From assembly GCF_018320785.1 (NCBI RefSeq), contig NC_054867.1, positions 54,616,276 through 54,680,275 of the forward strand: a stretch of DNA of 64,000 nucleotides, given 5' to 3'. The stretch comes from Cheilinus undulatus. Taxonomy: Eukaryota; Chordata; Actinopteri; Labriformes; Labridae. This document shows, in pieces, positions 47,004-58,164 of the stretch. A program made the translations under genes and the position numbers. The notes beneath the pieces are model-generated. The model was not told where the DNA came from and ran no database searches. It was given only the letters and a program-made list of their open reading frames with translations. Every line of letters begins with the position of its first letter. The first letter of the stretch is position 1.

Positions 47004-50000
47004 ATGAAAACTACAGTGAAGCTTCCTTTCCTGCTGTGTGTGATCCCATTGTGGTCGTTGGTGGGGATTTACGTGCTGAAATTCTCTTCTAAGTCACAGT
47101 CCGACTGTTACTGTGAGAAATGTTTATCAGAAAATGAACCCTGGTTTAAAACTCGCTACAACAAATCAATCCCAGTCTTTCTGACTGCTGACTACCAACT
47201 ACCAGAGAAGGATTTCAAGTGGTGGAATGTGAGAGATGGCTTTGATTACGTAACCATTTTATCATCATGTAGGTGTCATAGCACTGGTCTAATCTGACAG
47301 CATTGTTCCTGTGTTCTTCAGGTCTTACGAGGTAAAGGAGGAAACTACAGCACCTACATTGAACTAGTAGAGGAAGTATTTAAGGTGATCCCACATCGTC
47401 CCAGTGTGATGAACGAACGCCCTGGCTGCTGTAAGACGTGTGCTGTCGTTGGAAACTCCATCAACCTGAAAGGATCACGCTATGGACCGCTGATAAACTT
47501 ACATGATGTGGTCATGAGGTAAATATATAGACACTAGGAAGATGTTTTAATGTTTTTAGCCCCTCCAGGTGGGGAGTGAGTCTCTGCCTCAGGTGAAGTA
47601 GTTCAGGTATCCCCGGGTCTTGTTCGCAGGGAGGGTTTAAAGGAGCGTGCGATAGATTGGTGCAGAATCAGCTGTACTGCGGGCATTGTGGTGAAGAGGG
47701 AGCTGAGCCAGAAGGTGAAGCTTTCCACTTACTAGTTGATCTATGTTCCAACCCTCACCTTTTGTCACGATCTCTGAGTAGAATGAGATTGGGGAAACAA
47801 GCAGCTGAAATTAGGTTCCTCAGGAGGGTGTCTGGACTCAGCCTTGGAGATGTGGGGAGCAATCCAGGTATTCAGAGGGAACTAGTGCCCTGTTTACACG
47901 ACAACGTTTTCAAGAGAAAAACGCAAAAGTTTTGTGGTGTTTTGGCTGTCCGTTTACACGGCAATGATGTTTTGGTGTCTGTAAACAGAAGTTTTCGGAA
48001 ACAGGCTCCAGAGTGGAATTTTTCAAAATGCCCCCATCTCCTTCTCCTTCTCCGTGTAAACAGGGAAACCGGCACTTTCTGAAAACAGACATGCGCCTGG
48101 AGGCTGCTGGTGGTTTGCAGGCCCTTGGGATGTCCACAGTAAAACCAGGGGCTTGGGGCAACCCTACCTGAACAGTACACTAGGCTGAACATGACCTCTA
48201 GGAGTGGACTTTGCTATTTTCAAACAGTCATATAAACCAAGGTTGTGCGAGTCCTCCTCATGATGCCCAGGCTCACTTGCCACTACACACCTTAGTTTGT
48301 GGGAACTGTCCCTGATTTTGTTTTTTTTGTTTTTTGTTTTTTGTTTTTTTTTTAAAAGTCAGTGTCTGTGCCATGGCGAGACATCAAAGTTTGACAGGTC
48401 ACAAGAAAAAAACTGTGTTTTGAACAAGAGCTGAATTATAGCTTTTCACAAAGGCCTCTTGTAATGGACATCCAATTTAGAAATCAATGAATGTTTGCCT
48501 TTGGAAGACCTAATCCTTGAGGGATCCCTGGAAATTCCTTTTTTTCCCACTTTTCATCAGATTCAAAATAGCAGATAATGACATATAGCAATGGCATGTT
48601 GAATATGTGCACCACATTACAAAATCCTAGGTTGAACATGCAGTGGGAGCTGAATTTATGAATTATTCTAAGGGGCGACAGTGAGCCACTGAACCATGGT
48701 GACTGACAATCTGTAACAATCATCTCCTTCTGCCAGCAGGAATTTTTCTAACAAGTTTCATGGCCAAAAAACATTTTTTACCCCCTGATAAATTTACTTC
48801 CTGTTTCATGGCGAACAAAAAAACCCCATGGACATGATAAATGAATGAATGTAATGGATAAAAAGCCAAGTCACAATGGTACATGGTGAAAGTCTTTGGA
48901 TGTCTTAAGGCAAATTTGGGTGGCATTCTATAAACTCCTTAGAAACTGGGTAAAAATATAGATGTAGTAACTTTCTGGTTCCAGTAAGTGGCGCTATGAT
49001 GAATTCAAATGTTTAAAAGTCACTGAGTTCAGGATGGTAATATGGCCAAGCACATGAAACTTAACACAGATATGAACAATTAAAGCCAAGTTATAACACT
49101 TTAAAATTTTATGGTGACGCATCATGTCCAAATGGAAATTTGCATCTACACCCTCTTAAAGCAGTTTTGATGTTGAAAAACTCAGTAGCTTGAAGATAGA
49201 CAGGTCCGTTGTCATTCAAATAAAGTTTGAGCCAGATATCATGATGAACAGACGAGAAAAAACTACTTCCTGTTTACTTTGTTTACTTTTTGTACACAAG
49301 CCAGGTATTCATCCATCTTTAAGGTCTCTTTAAGTTGTCTACCAAAATTTAGGTTGACTAGATGGGTGCCCTAGGAGGAGTTCATCTCAGAAGGAAACGG
49401 ACAAAAACAATAATTGTGTTATGGTGGACTTCCTGTTGGGAATTCTCCATGGCGATAGACATTTTAAAGTCTCATGATGCTGGATATGTCTACCAAATTA
49501 CATCCTTATAGGTCAAACTCATTCCAGGGTTTGCCACCTTGAAAGCTTTTAGGGGGCACTAACGAGCCAATTTTCCCCACCTTTTTTGAAGACCTACAAA
49601 ATATCTTCCTTTTTACCAGGCGTGATGTACCTACCAGGTCTGATGGGTTTTTGAGCATGTCTCAGTGTTGATAATTGAGGAACTGAGTAGAAATAAGGAA
49701 TTCTTAGGGTTTTATAAGGTCCTCACACCCTCAGTGCTAGGGCCCTAATTATGAACCCATTATTTCCACTGATGATCTTTATGGGGGTTGTTGGGGGCAG
49801 GAGCCAATCTCAACTGTCATTGGTTGATCATATTGCTACTTAAATGTTGTTCTTCTCTTCCTGCACCCCCATCTGACACTTTAGGATAAATTATGCTCCA
49901 ACCAAAGGCTGGGAGGCAGACGTTGGGAGCAAAACCACCCACCGTATCATGTATCCGGAGAGTTCCACACATTTGGACAACAAAACTCGTCTCGTCATGT

Positions 50001-53000
50001 TTCCATTCAAGTTGGAGGATCTGCTGTGGCTGCCCAAGACTTTAACCACAGGGTATTTTGTACGGTGAGTCTGATTTCTGAAGACTAGACAGCGATTAAC
50101 TCACTAGTAAACTGAGTGTGGATTTTATGTTAAAGATCACATACTTTACCCCGTGAGACAAGTTTACATCGCTTTCAGAGGTCCCCCCTACATGCCTGTG
50201 AAGTTTGTTGCTGAAAAAATCAAATATTAAATCTTTTACATCTATAAACTCTTCTGTTTCAGCCCTGCCCAGAACAAGCTGTTTCTGTGTCTGTGGCTTT
50301 AAATGTTACTGAGCTGTCTGACTCCGCCCCTCTCAGGGAATGAAAAGGTTTTTTTAAAAAACCTTATTAGTATGATATGCATTCAAACTATGAACTGACA
50401 ACAAATCCTGGCAAACGTCCTATGCATTTAGTCATGCCAAAAAAAAAATATAGAAATATAAAACTTTGACAATAGGAAGCTTAGAGAAGGATTCAGAGGG
50501 CAGGGCTTTTCTCTAAGAGGGGGCGGGGCTAACCCCCCACATAATGCCAGAAGGGAAATTCTGAGAATGGCTTGTCTCGGCACACATTTTATGAAAGGTA
50601 GAGGAAGAGAGGGGGGTAAGGAATGGATTTTTCTGATTCTTGTGAACAGGTCAGGGGTCTTTAAAAACTCATCAGTAAAAACAAAAAGAAACCCAGGCGG
50701 GCTATTTCAGTGGGCGGAGCTTACTGCTCTCATACTGACAGTGGGAAGTGGCATAGTCCAACTTCAGGCCCTGTTTTGTGCATACATGTTTCTGAATGAG
50801 CCCCCGGTCTGTCGTCTTTACTCAGATGTGAGTCCGTCCAGCCTGTCACCTGTTTAACAGTCCAGGTATTTTCCTTTGCTGTTAGTTCTGCGTTCTTTTT
50901 TCTAAATGAGAAGTGAATCTCAGACTCTCCTCGCCGTCTTTGTGCTGTGACCCAACTCTGGATACAGAAATAAATGCAGTACTCCCAGTTTATCAGGGAA
51001 CACCCAGAGTCTATGTAGACGTGACTGTTTCATACCAGCATGAACAAACCAGACTGGTTAGAGGTGACGCTGTCCTGACATTACCTTCATTCTGAAAGAG
51101 TTTAGTCTCTGTTTCCATCTTGATCAGGGATGATTCTATCATTTATAGATTTTATACTGATGTAAACAGGGCTTGAATTGAACTTTTTTGCACACTAGCA
51201 ATGGTGACTAGTGGTTTTGCAAACTTACTAGCCACTCGATATTTCCACTAGCCACTGTTTTGGTCTTTCGAAGTTGTATGCCAAATTTGGATTCTCAGGG
51301 TTTTTTTTTTCCCTTCAATGGATTTTAGGTTTACGCTGATATTAAAATACTGACTGCTTATTAGGAAAAAACTACAGCAGATCTCCAAGAACATCTCTAA
51401 TCTTCACTCTGACAAATCTCCACCAGAGAATATTTATAGTCAAACTTCTCCTCGTCTCTATTTTCCTTAAACTTTAAAGAGGAAATGTTTTATAGGTGTG
51501 AACTATTGGGACTAAAGAATTAAAAAAATATCATCCTGCCAAAAAGTCTTCAAAATATTCACATTTTTACAAAAAAGTCCTTGCACTTTTGGCAATTTGA
51601 GTCGGTCATAGCAGTGGTTTTCAACTTTTTCAGCCCACGACCCCAAAATAAAGGTGCCAGAGACCAGGAAACCCTGAAGGTGGTTGAACACAGCCATGCA
51701 CAATCAAGAATAGTCATGTGCAGACAAGGTCATCCATAATGGGGGATAATTAGTGGGGATGCTCAGTAAGCATCCACACTATTGATATTTGCGTTGGCCA
51801 TTTTGTTTATTATTATTCTTCCACGCCAGCTATCTCCTCCTTCATACTTTGTTGTATTGACACTGTTTAAACTTAAAAAATTTCATTTTCATTGTCATTC
51901 GACTGCTATGACTTTTCTCATTTCTAACTTGTATAATTTTTAAAATATTTAACTTTTTAACAATGTTAAACAGATGGCCAAATTTCACAAATCTGCACTT
52001 TCTTCAACTCATAACTTTGGCATTCCTTGGGCTATTTTCATCCTATTCAGCTTCTTGTGCTCTTTTCAGCTATTTATAATACTTTTTTGTACTATTAACT
52101 ATTTTGCTTTTTCTAAAACTAAAATAACATCATCTCAGATGGGCCAGCTATTTAAACCCTCTAAAACTCCTTCAACTTCTAAGGCTTATAACTTCAGCTC
52201 ACTTCCACACACAGACGTCATTTTTGCTTTAAAACATAGACAAACTCTTCAGCTATGTAGGACTGATTCACATTTTTGATATCTTCTATAGATTTCTAAA
52301 AATCACTGATCAAACTTCATGTATATTTGAGCTCTCTCAGACGTTTACAATGGGGGTAAATGGAGAGGCTTAGAGTGATGACATCACCGCTACAGTGGAG
52401 GAGAGAAGTTGAGCTTAGAGGCAGCACTTCCAAACAAACTACGATCCTGAGAAAAATACTGGCTCCAGAGAAATAATTTTAACAGCAAAACGTAGCCACA
52501 CGTCTCCTCTTGCTCACAAAAAGATTTGAGGTCACAGGGAACAACGGTTTTGGCACAGTGATCTTCAGAGCGTGACCGGCAGCCCTTCGGCTGCCATCTA
52601 CGGCAATACAATTTTGGACTCAGATCCCTGACTGTGAGCTTTCAGAACCATGTTTTTAACTAACGATTGAAGCATGATTTTTCACTTCCCACACATAAAA
52701 AAAATATCACCACGCTCAGCTGCTTCTTCTGATTCTCACGATACCTTTGGTTTTCTGCTAGCTTTCATAACTACAGCTTAAATTGACTTTGTTTGAGTGC
52801 ATGTGGTGGCCAATCAACTAGGTTTTCTGAAGTGTCTCAAACAGAACCTTTAACAGGTGTCACTAATTACTTTGATCTAAGCTGTGACTGATGACTATGA
52901 TGTAATGCTGGCTTTGATCACCATAGCAACCTGGCGGTCTCTCAGACACACCTCACACATCAACACTCTCTTAAACTGACACACTATGAAATTTATTTTT

Positions 53001-56000
53001 TTACTGCCATCACTAGCATTGCAAATAATATTTTTAGGGCTCTTTGAAGACATGTACTGCATCTTTATTGTCAGATTCTACTCTGTCAGTGAAGCAGTGT
53101 TTTACTTTTCAAAATTCTTTTCTCTAATTAATGGGGGGGGGGTTCAGTAGTTTTTTTTTTTTTACATTTTTCACTAATTAGGTGTTGCACTCCACAGCTT
53201 TTATGATATTTTCAACCATTTTAATGCTTTTTAGCTATTCATATGCCTTCTTGCTATTTCATGCTACTTGTATGCTATTTTCAGCTATAAAGCTATTTTA
53301 TGCCTTTTTTGAGATGTTATGCTATTTTTAGTCATTTTTATCCTATTTAGCTATTTTCAGCTATTTTTATGCTATTATGCTACTTTATGCTTTATTCATG
53401 TATTTTTAAGCTATTTTAAGCTATTTTATGCTATTTAGCTTTTTGGGGGGATTTTTTTATGCTATTTGCAGATATTTTTATGCTATTTAGCTATTTTATG
53501 CTATTTTTAGGGATTTTATGCTATTTGCAGCCATTTTTATGCTATTTAGCCATTTAATGTTATTTTTAGGGTTTTTTATGCTATTTGCAGCTATTTTTAT
53601 GCCATTTGGTTATTTTGTGCTATATTTTAGAGAATTTTATATGCTATTTTAAGTTTTTTTTATGCTATTTTGCTGTTTTTTGCCATTTTCAGGGATTTTC
53701 AATGCTATTTCCAGCTATTTTTATGCTGTTTAGCTATGTTATGCTATTTTTGAGGGTTGTCATGCTATTTGCAGCTATTTTTATGCTATTTAGCTTTTCA
53801 TGCTATATTCAAGGAATTTTTATGCTTTTTTGCAACTATTTTCATGCTATTTCGCTATTTTATGCTATTAATAGAGATTTTTATGCTGTTTTCAGCTATT
53901 TTTATGAGTTTTAACCGTTATATGCTATTTTCAGCGAATTTGTTGCTTTTTCAGCAATTTTCAGCAGTTCTTTCACAATTCATCTCTCAGCATCCCCACT
54001 CAATTTCAGCTGAAAATGCAATTTTGATGTAGTTAAGAGAGCTTTCTGGGGCCCATACAAACTGGGGGCTCGTGGAAGGCAGCAAAATCATGGTCCACTG
54101 TAAAGTTAATCTGTGATAACCATATTTATATTCAACTTGAATAATAACCACTCTTGTCAATAAACATTTTTTACTCTTTTGTGCCATAGTATATAGCCTT
54201 CTTAACAATGTAAACCCCTTTTCTTAAAACAGAACTGAAATGGATTTAAAATGACTAAAATTGGTTTAAAATGGAAAAAAATGGCTACAAATCTTGGCTT
54301 TGAGGGACATTATCAACCAGAAAACTACTCAAAGTATTTAACTTAATTCCAGCTTTTTCATTTAATGTCTTTCTCTTTACTTTGACAGCTATAAGCCAAA
54401 GCTACGAGCTAACAAGACCTTGGTGAGTATTTTAATCACTTTTATATTAAAACGTACCATCTGTCAGTCAGATTAATGGTGATGTCTGATTAAAAACAGG
54501 CAATGGTGGTTAATCCAGCCTTTATGAAGTACGTTCATGAGACCTGGCTGGAGAAGAAGGGCTACTATCCTTCTACAGGGTTCCTGACTCTGATGATGGC
54601 TGTGCATATCTGCGATGAGGTGAGTTTACCTTTCCATTATTACACTTTATCAGACAAGAATGTTTAAAGCCTAAAACAGTGCAACTAAGATCTGGTCCAG
54701 ATCTGAACCGGCCTTGACTCTAACTGACAAATGTTTAAATTTACACCATCGTAAACTGGGGGCTGGTCCAAGCCTGAACAAGCCTTAAATATAAGGATAT
54801 CAAAAACAAATGTTTAAGCCTATAGCAGCATGATTATGGGGCTGCCCCCATCCTTTAGGATACCAGTGAGTAATGTTAGAGCTAATGCATCCTGAACTAG
54901 AGGCCGGTCCAAGCCTGAGGTGGCCTTTAATGTATGCTTTACCATAGCTGATTGTTTTTTTGTTTGTTTGTTTGTTTTTTTCTTTAAAGATTAATTTTTG
55001 GGCTCTTTCATGCCTTTATTCTATGGAGGAGGACAGTGAATAGAGTTGGACATGGGAGAGACATGGCAAAGGGCCACAGGCCGGATCTGAGCCCAGGCCA
55101 CCCACATGCATTGGTAGTGCCGTAGACCGCTAGACTATCCGTACGCCCTACAACTGATTGTTTTAATCCTATAGCAGGCAGTCCCTCATTATAGCCTATA
55201 GCATCATTTTCTGAGGCCAAGTCAGAGCCATCTCTAACTACAGGCTTTTTCAGCCTTTATTGTAAGTACACTTAGGTTTCAGAAAAGGAGATGTTTAAGG
55301 TTAAAGCAGCCAATCCAGGCCTGATCACACCTTTTGTAAAGGAGTATAAAAAGAAATAATTAAGCCTATTGCAGCACAATAAAGGACACCCATCTTGATC
55401 CAGCCAAATCAAAAAAGGGTTGTTTTAACACCATTAAGCGCCAAGGTTGCAAAATTGCGACAAGCAACATTGCTGAATTAAACAGGCTGTAGCTGCAAAT
55501 ATGGAAATAATACTGCAAATAATACCAAGTCTGGTGAAACCATGGGTAAGACTGATGGTGTGTCTGTGAGCACCAACAGCGCGTCCATGCGCCATGATAG
55601 TCCACAAGCAGCACATACCAAGGCCGATGCTTTGCCTCACCGTGGCGGGGGAGGGAGGGGACATTATGGGGTATCGGGGGTGGTCAAAACACTGCAAATA
55701 GTGACGGAGGTAGGGAATGAAAAACACTGCAGAGGTAGAGGCAGCCATGTTAGAAGCCGTGGGAGAAACACAGCCAATGGCAGCGGAGACCACCTGGTGA
55801 TGTCAGAATGTGCAAATTAGATGCGTGCATTTACTCCCATCACAAACTTTGGGTCATACTGAAGATTTTTCTCATTTACAGTATGCCTTTATCTCTAACC
55901 ACTTTCAAGCTACTGCCTTTTGAAATCTTGATATCAAAATTGAATATTTTCTTGAAAAAACTCTGGCGCCCACAGAGTTAAGTCTCTAGGCCTGAACCAG

Positions 56001-58082
56001 CCCTCACTATATGGATACCATTAACAAATGTTTAAGCTTATAACTTTCTCAACTAGGGGCTGGTCCAGGCCTGAACCCTTGGTATAAGCTCGACAGACAA
56101 GAAAAGCTTCAGCCAATAGAAACATGATTTGGTCCAAGCCCCAGCCACTCCTTACTAAAAGGATATGAATGCTAATGATGATGATATCCTTAACTGGGGG
56201 CTAGTCCAGGCCTGACCTAGCCCTAACTATAAATATATCAATAAGAAATGTTTAGCGTATAACTTCCTTAACAGGAAGTTTGTCTGAACCTGCACTCTTA
56301 ATGTAAGATACCTTTTAAGCCTATAGCAGCAGGTTCCATCCTGAGCAGGACTTACCTTAAAGCCCTTTTCACACTGCCGCGCAGCAGCTCACTCCCTGTT
56401 ATTTTAATGAGGGATAGGCAGCAGATGGAAAGCAGTTTTAACCGCGGAGGTAGGACCCAGAAGCGGTTGCTGCCCACGTGAACGCACACAGATTTTGCCC
56501 TGCCGGAGTTCAGCGTGTTGAACTTTCTGGCGGCAGCCGCCTGGCAGCAGCCAATCACTTCAGAGGAGGGAGAGAACCCAGAAATAGCAGGCTTCGTGGG
56601 TCCAAGCACGCAATGGAGGAGCTCATAACGTTGGTGTATCCTGAATATCCTGAGCTCTACAACACGGCTCTACCGTCGTACAAAGACAACCAGAAGAAAA
56701 ATTGTTGAACCAACCACTGAAACGTAGTTTCTACTGGGAATTATTTTGATGACGGAACTTTATTTTTCCCTTTGTTTTATTGTACACTATACATGTTAAT
56801 ATACAGAGATTGTGAGGTACTCTACATGTTTTTGAGGAGGGGGGTGTGATGGACTTGTGAGTGGGCTCTGCTGTGACATTCACTGAAGCACCTCTACGTC
56901 ATTGCTGCCTCGTACCGCGGCGCAGCAGCCGCTTTAAAAAACACTCGACAGGGAGGCGGTTTTCAGGGTAGTTACCGCGCGGCACTGTGAAAAGGGCTTT
57001 AGGATAATTATAAAGACATTTTGCCATAAGGAAAAATAATAAATGTTAAAGCCTATAATATTCTAAAGTGGGGGCTAGTCCTGGCCTGAATGAGTCCTGA
57101 CTTTGAGGATATCAGTAACAAATGTTTAAGCGTATTACTTCCTTAACAGGAAGTTGGTCTAAGCCTGCATTCTTAAAATAAGATCCATTGAAAAAGTAAG
57201 TTTTAAGCCCATATTAGCCGGTGCCATCCTGAGTAGGACTTACTGTTAGGATAATGATAAGGAAAGTTTACCATAAGGAAATATAATAAATGTTAAAGCT
57301 TATAGTTTTCTTAACTGGGGGCTAGTCCTAGCCCCAACTATATGCTTTATCACAATAGGCATGTTCTAAGCCTATACAGGGAGACTCAGGGCAGGTCCAG
57401 GCCTGAGCTAACTCTAAATACGTGCTTTATTGAAAGGAAAGTTATAAGCTTACAGCAGCATAACTAGGAGCTGGTCCTGTTACCAACCAGCCTGTATCAT
57501 CCACTTAATGGAGAACAAATGTCTTAAGCTAATAGTGGCATAATCAGTGCTGCCCCAAGCTTAACTTTGAGGTCAACATAATACTTTTCTTCTAGAAAGG
57601 GGAGTTTTAAGTCTACTTTTAAAAACAGAGATGGTATATCCCCCACTGACCTTGACTATTCGATGATTCCAAAGGAGAAGGAGCTGATAACTGATGGCTC
57701 TACCTCCCATACTACTTTTAGAGACTGAAGGTACCACAAGCTTTAGTGTTTTTAAGTCTAGTCACTTTGTTCAGGTGTATTTATTAGACAAAAATAACCA
57801 TGTTGAATCCTGAGTAGTGCAATATGATGAACATTTGTAATATGGATAATTTAATTTTCGATATAACTCAGAGTTTGTTTGTTTTTTTGTTTGTTTGTTT
57901 GTTTTTTACCACAGATCCATGTGTTTGGTTTTGGGGCAGATAAATTTGGAGACTGGAAGCATTACTGGGACATAGGACGGTATCATTTGAAAAAAACTGG
58001 AGGACATCATGGAGTTTTTGAGTATGAAATCATCCAGAAGCTCACCCAGCATCGAATCATCCAGTTTTTCCCTGGATGGTGA
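47004..58082 (+). CDS. ST3GAL1/2-like beta-galactoside alpha-2,3-sialyltransferase (six coding exons)
   Basis: Golgi type II enzyme of family GT29 that transfers sialic acid in alpha-2,3 linkage to terminal galactose, as on core 1 O-glycans. Exons: 47004-47228 (5' UTR from the acceptor at 46980), 47322-47518, 49885-50064, 54389-54422, 54500-54619 and 57915-58082. Phases agree, giving 307 residues against about 340 for mammalian ST3GAL1. The start MKTTVKLPFLLCVIPLWSLV gives a short cytoplasmic tail and a membrane anchor. Sialylmotif L starts CAVVGNSINLKGSRYG and runs through ADVGSKTTHRIMYPES. Motif S includes GYYPSTGFLTLMMAVHICDE and then HVFGFGAD. Motif III is HYWD. Motif VS is HHGVFE (HX4E). 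The frame at 46959 is not the start because it lies in the intron. The paralogue (ST3GAL1, 2 or a fish-specific member) is not resolved. Confidence 0.93.
47888..48065. mobile_element. Short MITE in sialyltransferase intron 2
   Basis: Perfect 13-bp ends CCCTGTTTACACG (47888-47900) and CGTGTAAACAGGG (48053-48065). The interior repeats the motif again as GTCCGTTTACACGGCAATGA. No coding capacity. Confidence 0.7.
48480..49752 (-). mobile_element. GGCCCGAGCACC-family repeat, copy 2, inverted
   Basis: The right terminus 49718-49750, read on the minus strand, is TTAGGGCCCTAGCACTGAGG followed by TGTGAGGACC, matching the start of the element at 36139. Inside are TTCCTGTTT, GTGGCGCTATGATG and TTTCATGGC(C/G)A words. 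The inner (left) boundary is only estimated. Confidence 0.6.
50080..51600. other. Sialyltransferase intron 3, repeat debris
   Basis: No exon seen. 50115-50860 includes GACTCCGCCCCTCTCAGGGA and GAGGGGGCGGGGCTAACCCC-type words known from dispersed fish repeats. 51175-51270 repeats ACTAGCCACT. 51610-51650 (AGTGGTTTTCAACTTTTTCA) resembles a hAT terminus. Confidence 0.4.
51752..54000. mobile_element. Repeat with AGTGGGGATGCT inverted termini and ATGCTATTTTTAGC interior
   Basis: The left end AGTGGGGATGCTCAGTAAGC and the right end, read inward, AGTGGGGATGCTGAGAGATG, form terminal inverted repeats. The region 53210-53960 inside is a degenerate array of TTTTATGCTATTT(T)AGCTA. Open frames in the array (for example at 53585) are low-complexity artefacts. 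The class is unknown to me. Confidence 0.6.
54976..55150 (-). mobile_element. tRNA-derived SINE, copy 2
   Basis: On the minus strand: a head with GGATAGTCTAGCGGTCTACG (box A-like), GGGCTCAGATCC (box B-like), and a body sharing ATAGAGTTGG and TTTTGGGC words with the SINE at 35371-35547. It ends in an A-rich/CAAA tail. Confidence 0.75.
55434..55981. mobile_element. Possible TTAA-flanked (piggyBac-like) remnant
   Basis: TTAA at 55434-55437 and 55978-55981 bracket ends that share only GCGCCA in inverted orientation. Weak evidence. Confidence 0.3.
56360..56999 (+). mobile_element. MITE with MADF-like coding relic, 640 bp
   Basis: The ends AAGCCCTTTTCACACTGCCG and, inward from the right, AAGCCCTTTTCACAGTGCCG are nearly perfect and are flanked by TA on both sides (56358-56359 and 57000-57001). 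A short frame at 56613 begins MEELITLVYPEYPELYNTAL and goes on to YKDNQKK, like the start of a MADF DNA-binding domain, then stops. Confidence 0.85.
57571..57914. other. End of sialyltransferase intron 5
   Basis: No repeat family recognised. It ends in a (TTTG)n-rich polypyrimidine-like tract and the acceptor CAG at 57912-57914. Confidence 0.5.
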
Positions 58083-58164
58083 TTTTTAACTCAGCATTCA
58101 AAGAAACGTGGGAGGAGGAACCAGTCAAGGCCGAGAGGGAGGACGCCAAAAGTGAAACAACTGA

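Larger units (their letters stand above)
54650..57560. repeat. Degenerate 70-100-bp tandem satellite filling sialyltransferase intron 5
   Basis: Repeated phrases ACAAATGTTTAAGCCTATAG and ACTGGGGGCTGGTCCAGGCC, with CTGAAC and AGGATATCA, recur near 54731, 54811, 56025, 56200, 57065, 57120, 57310 and 57470. The array is interrupted by a SINE (about 54976-55150), a possible TTAA-flanked element (55438-55977) and the MITE at 56360-56999. Confidence 0.65.

Noticed and set aside
53585-54032. Hydrophobic-looking proteins of 109 and 91 codons
   Set aside because: Translation of the ATGCTATTTTTAGC array gives apparent Phe/Leu/Ile-rich membrane segments without real support.
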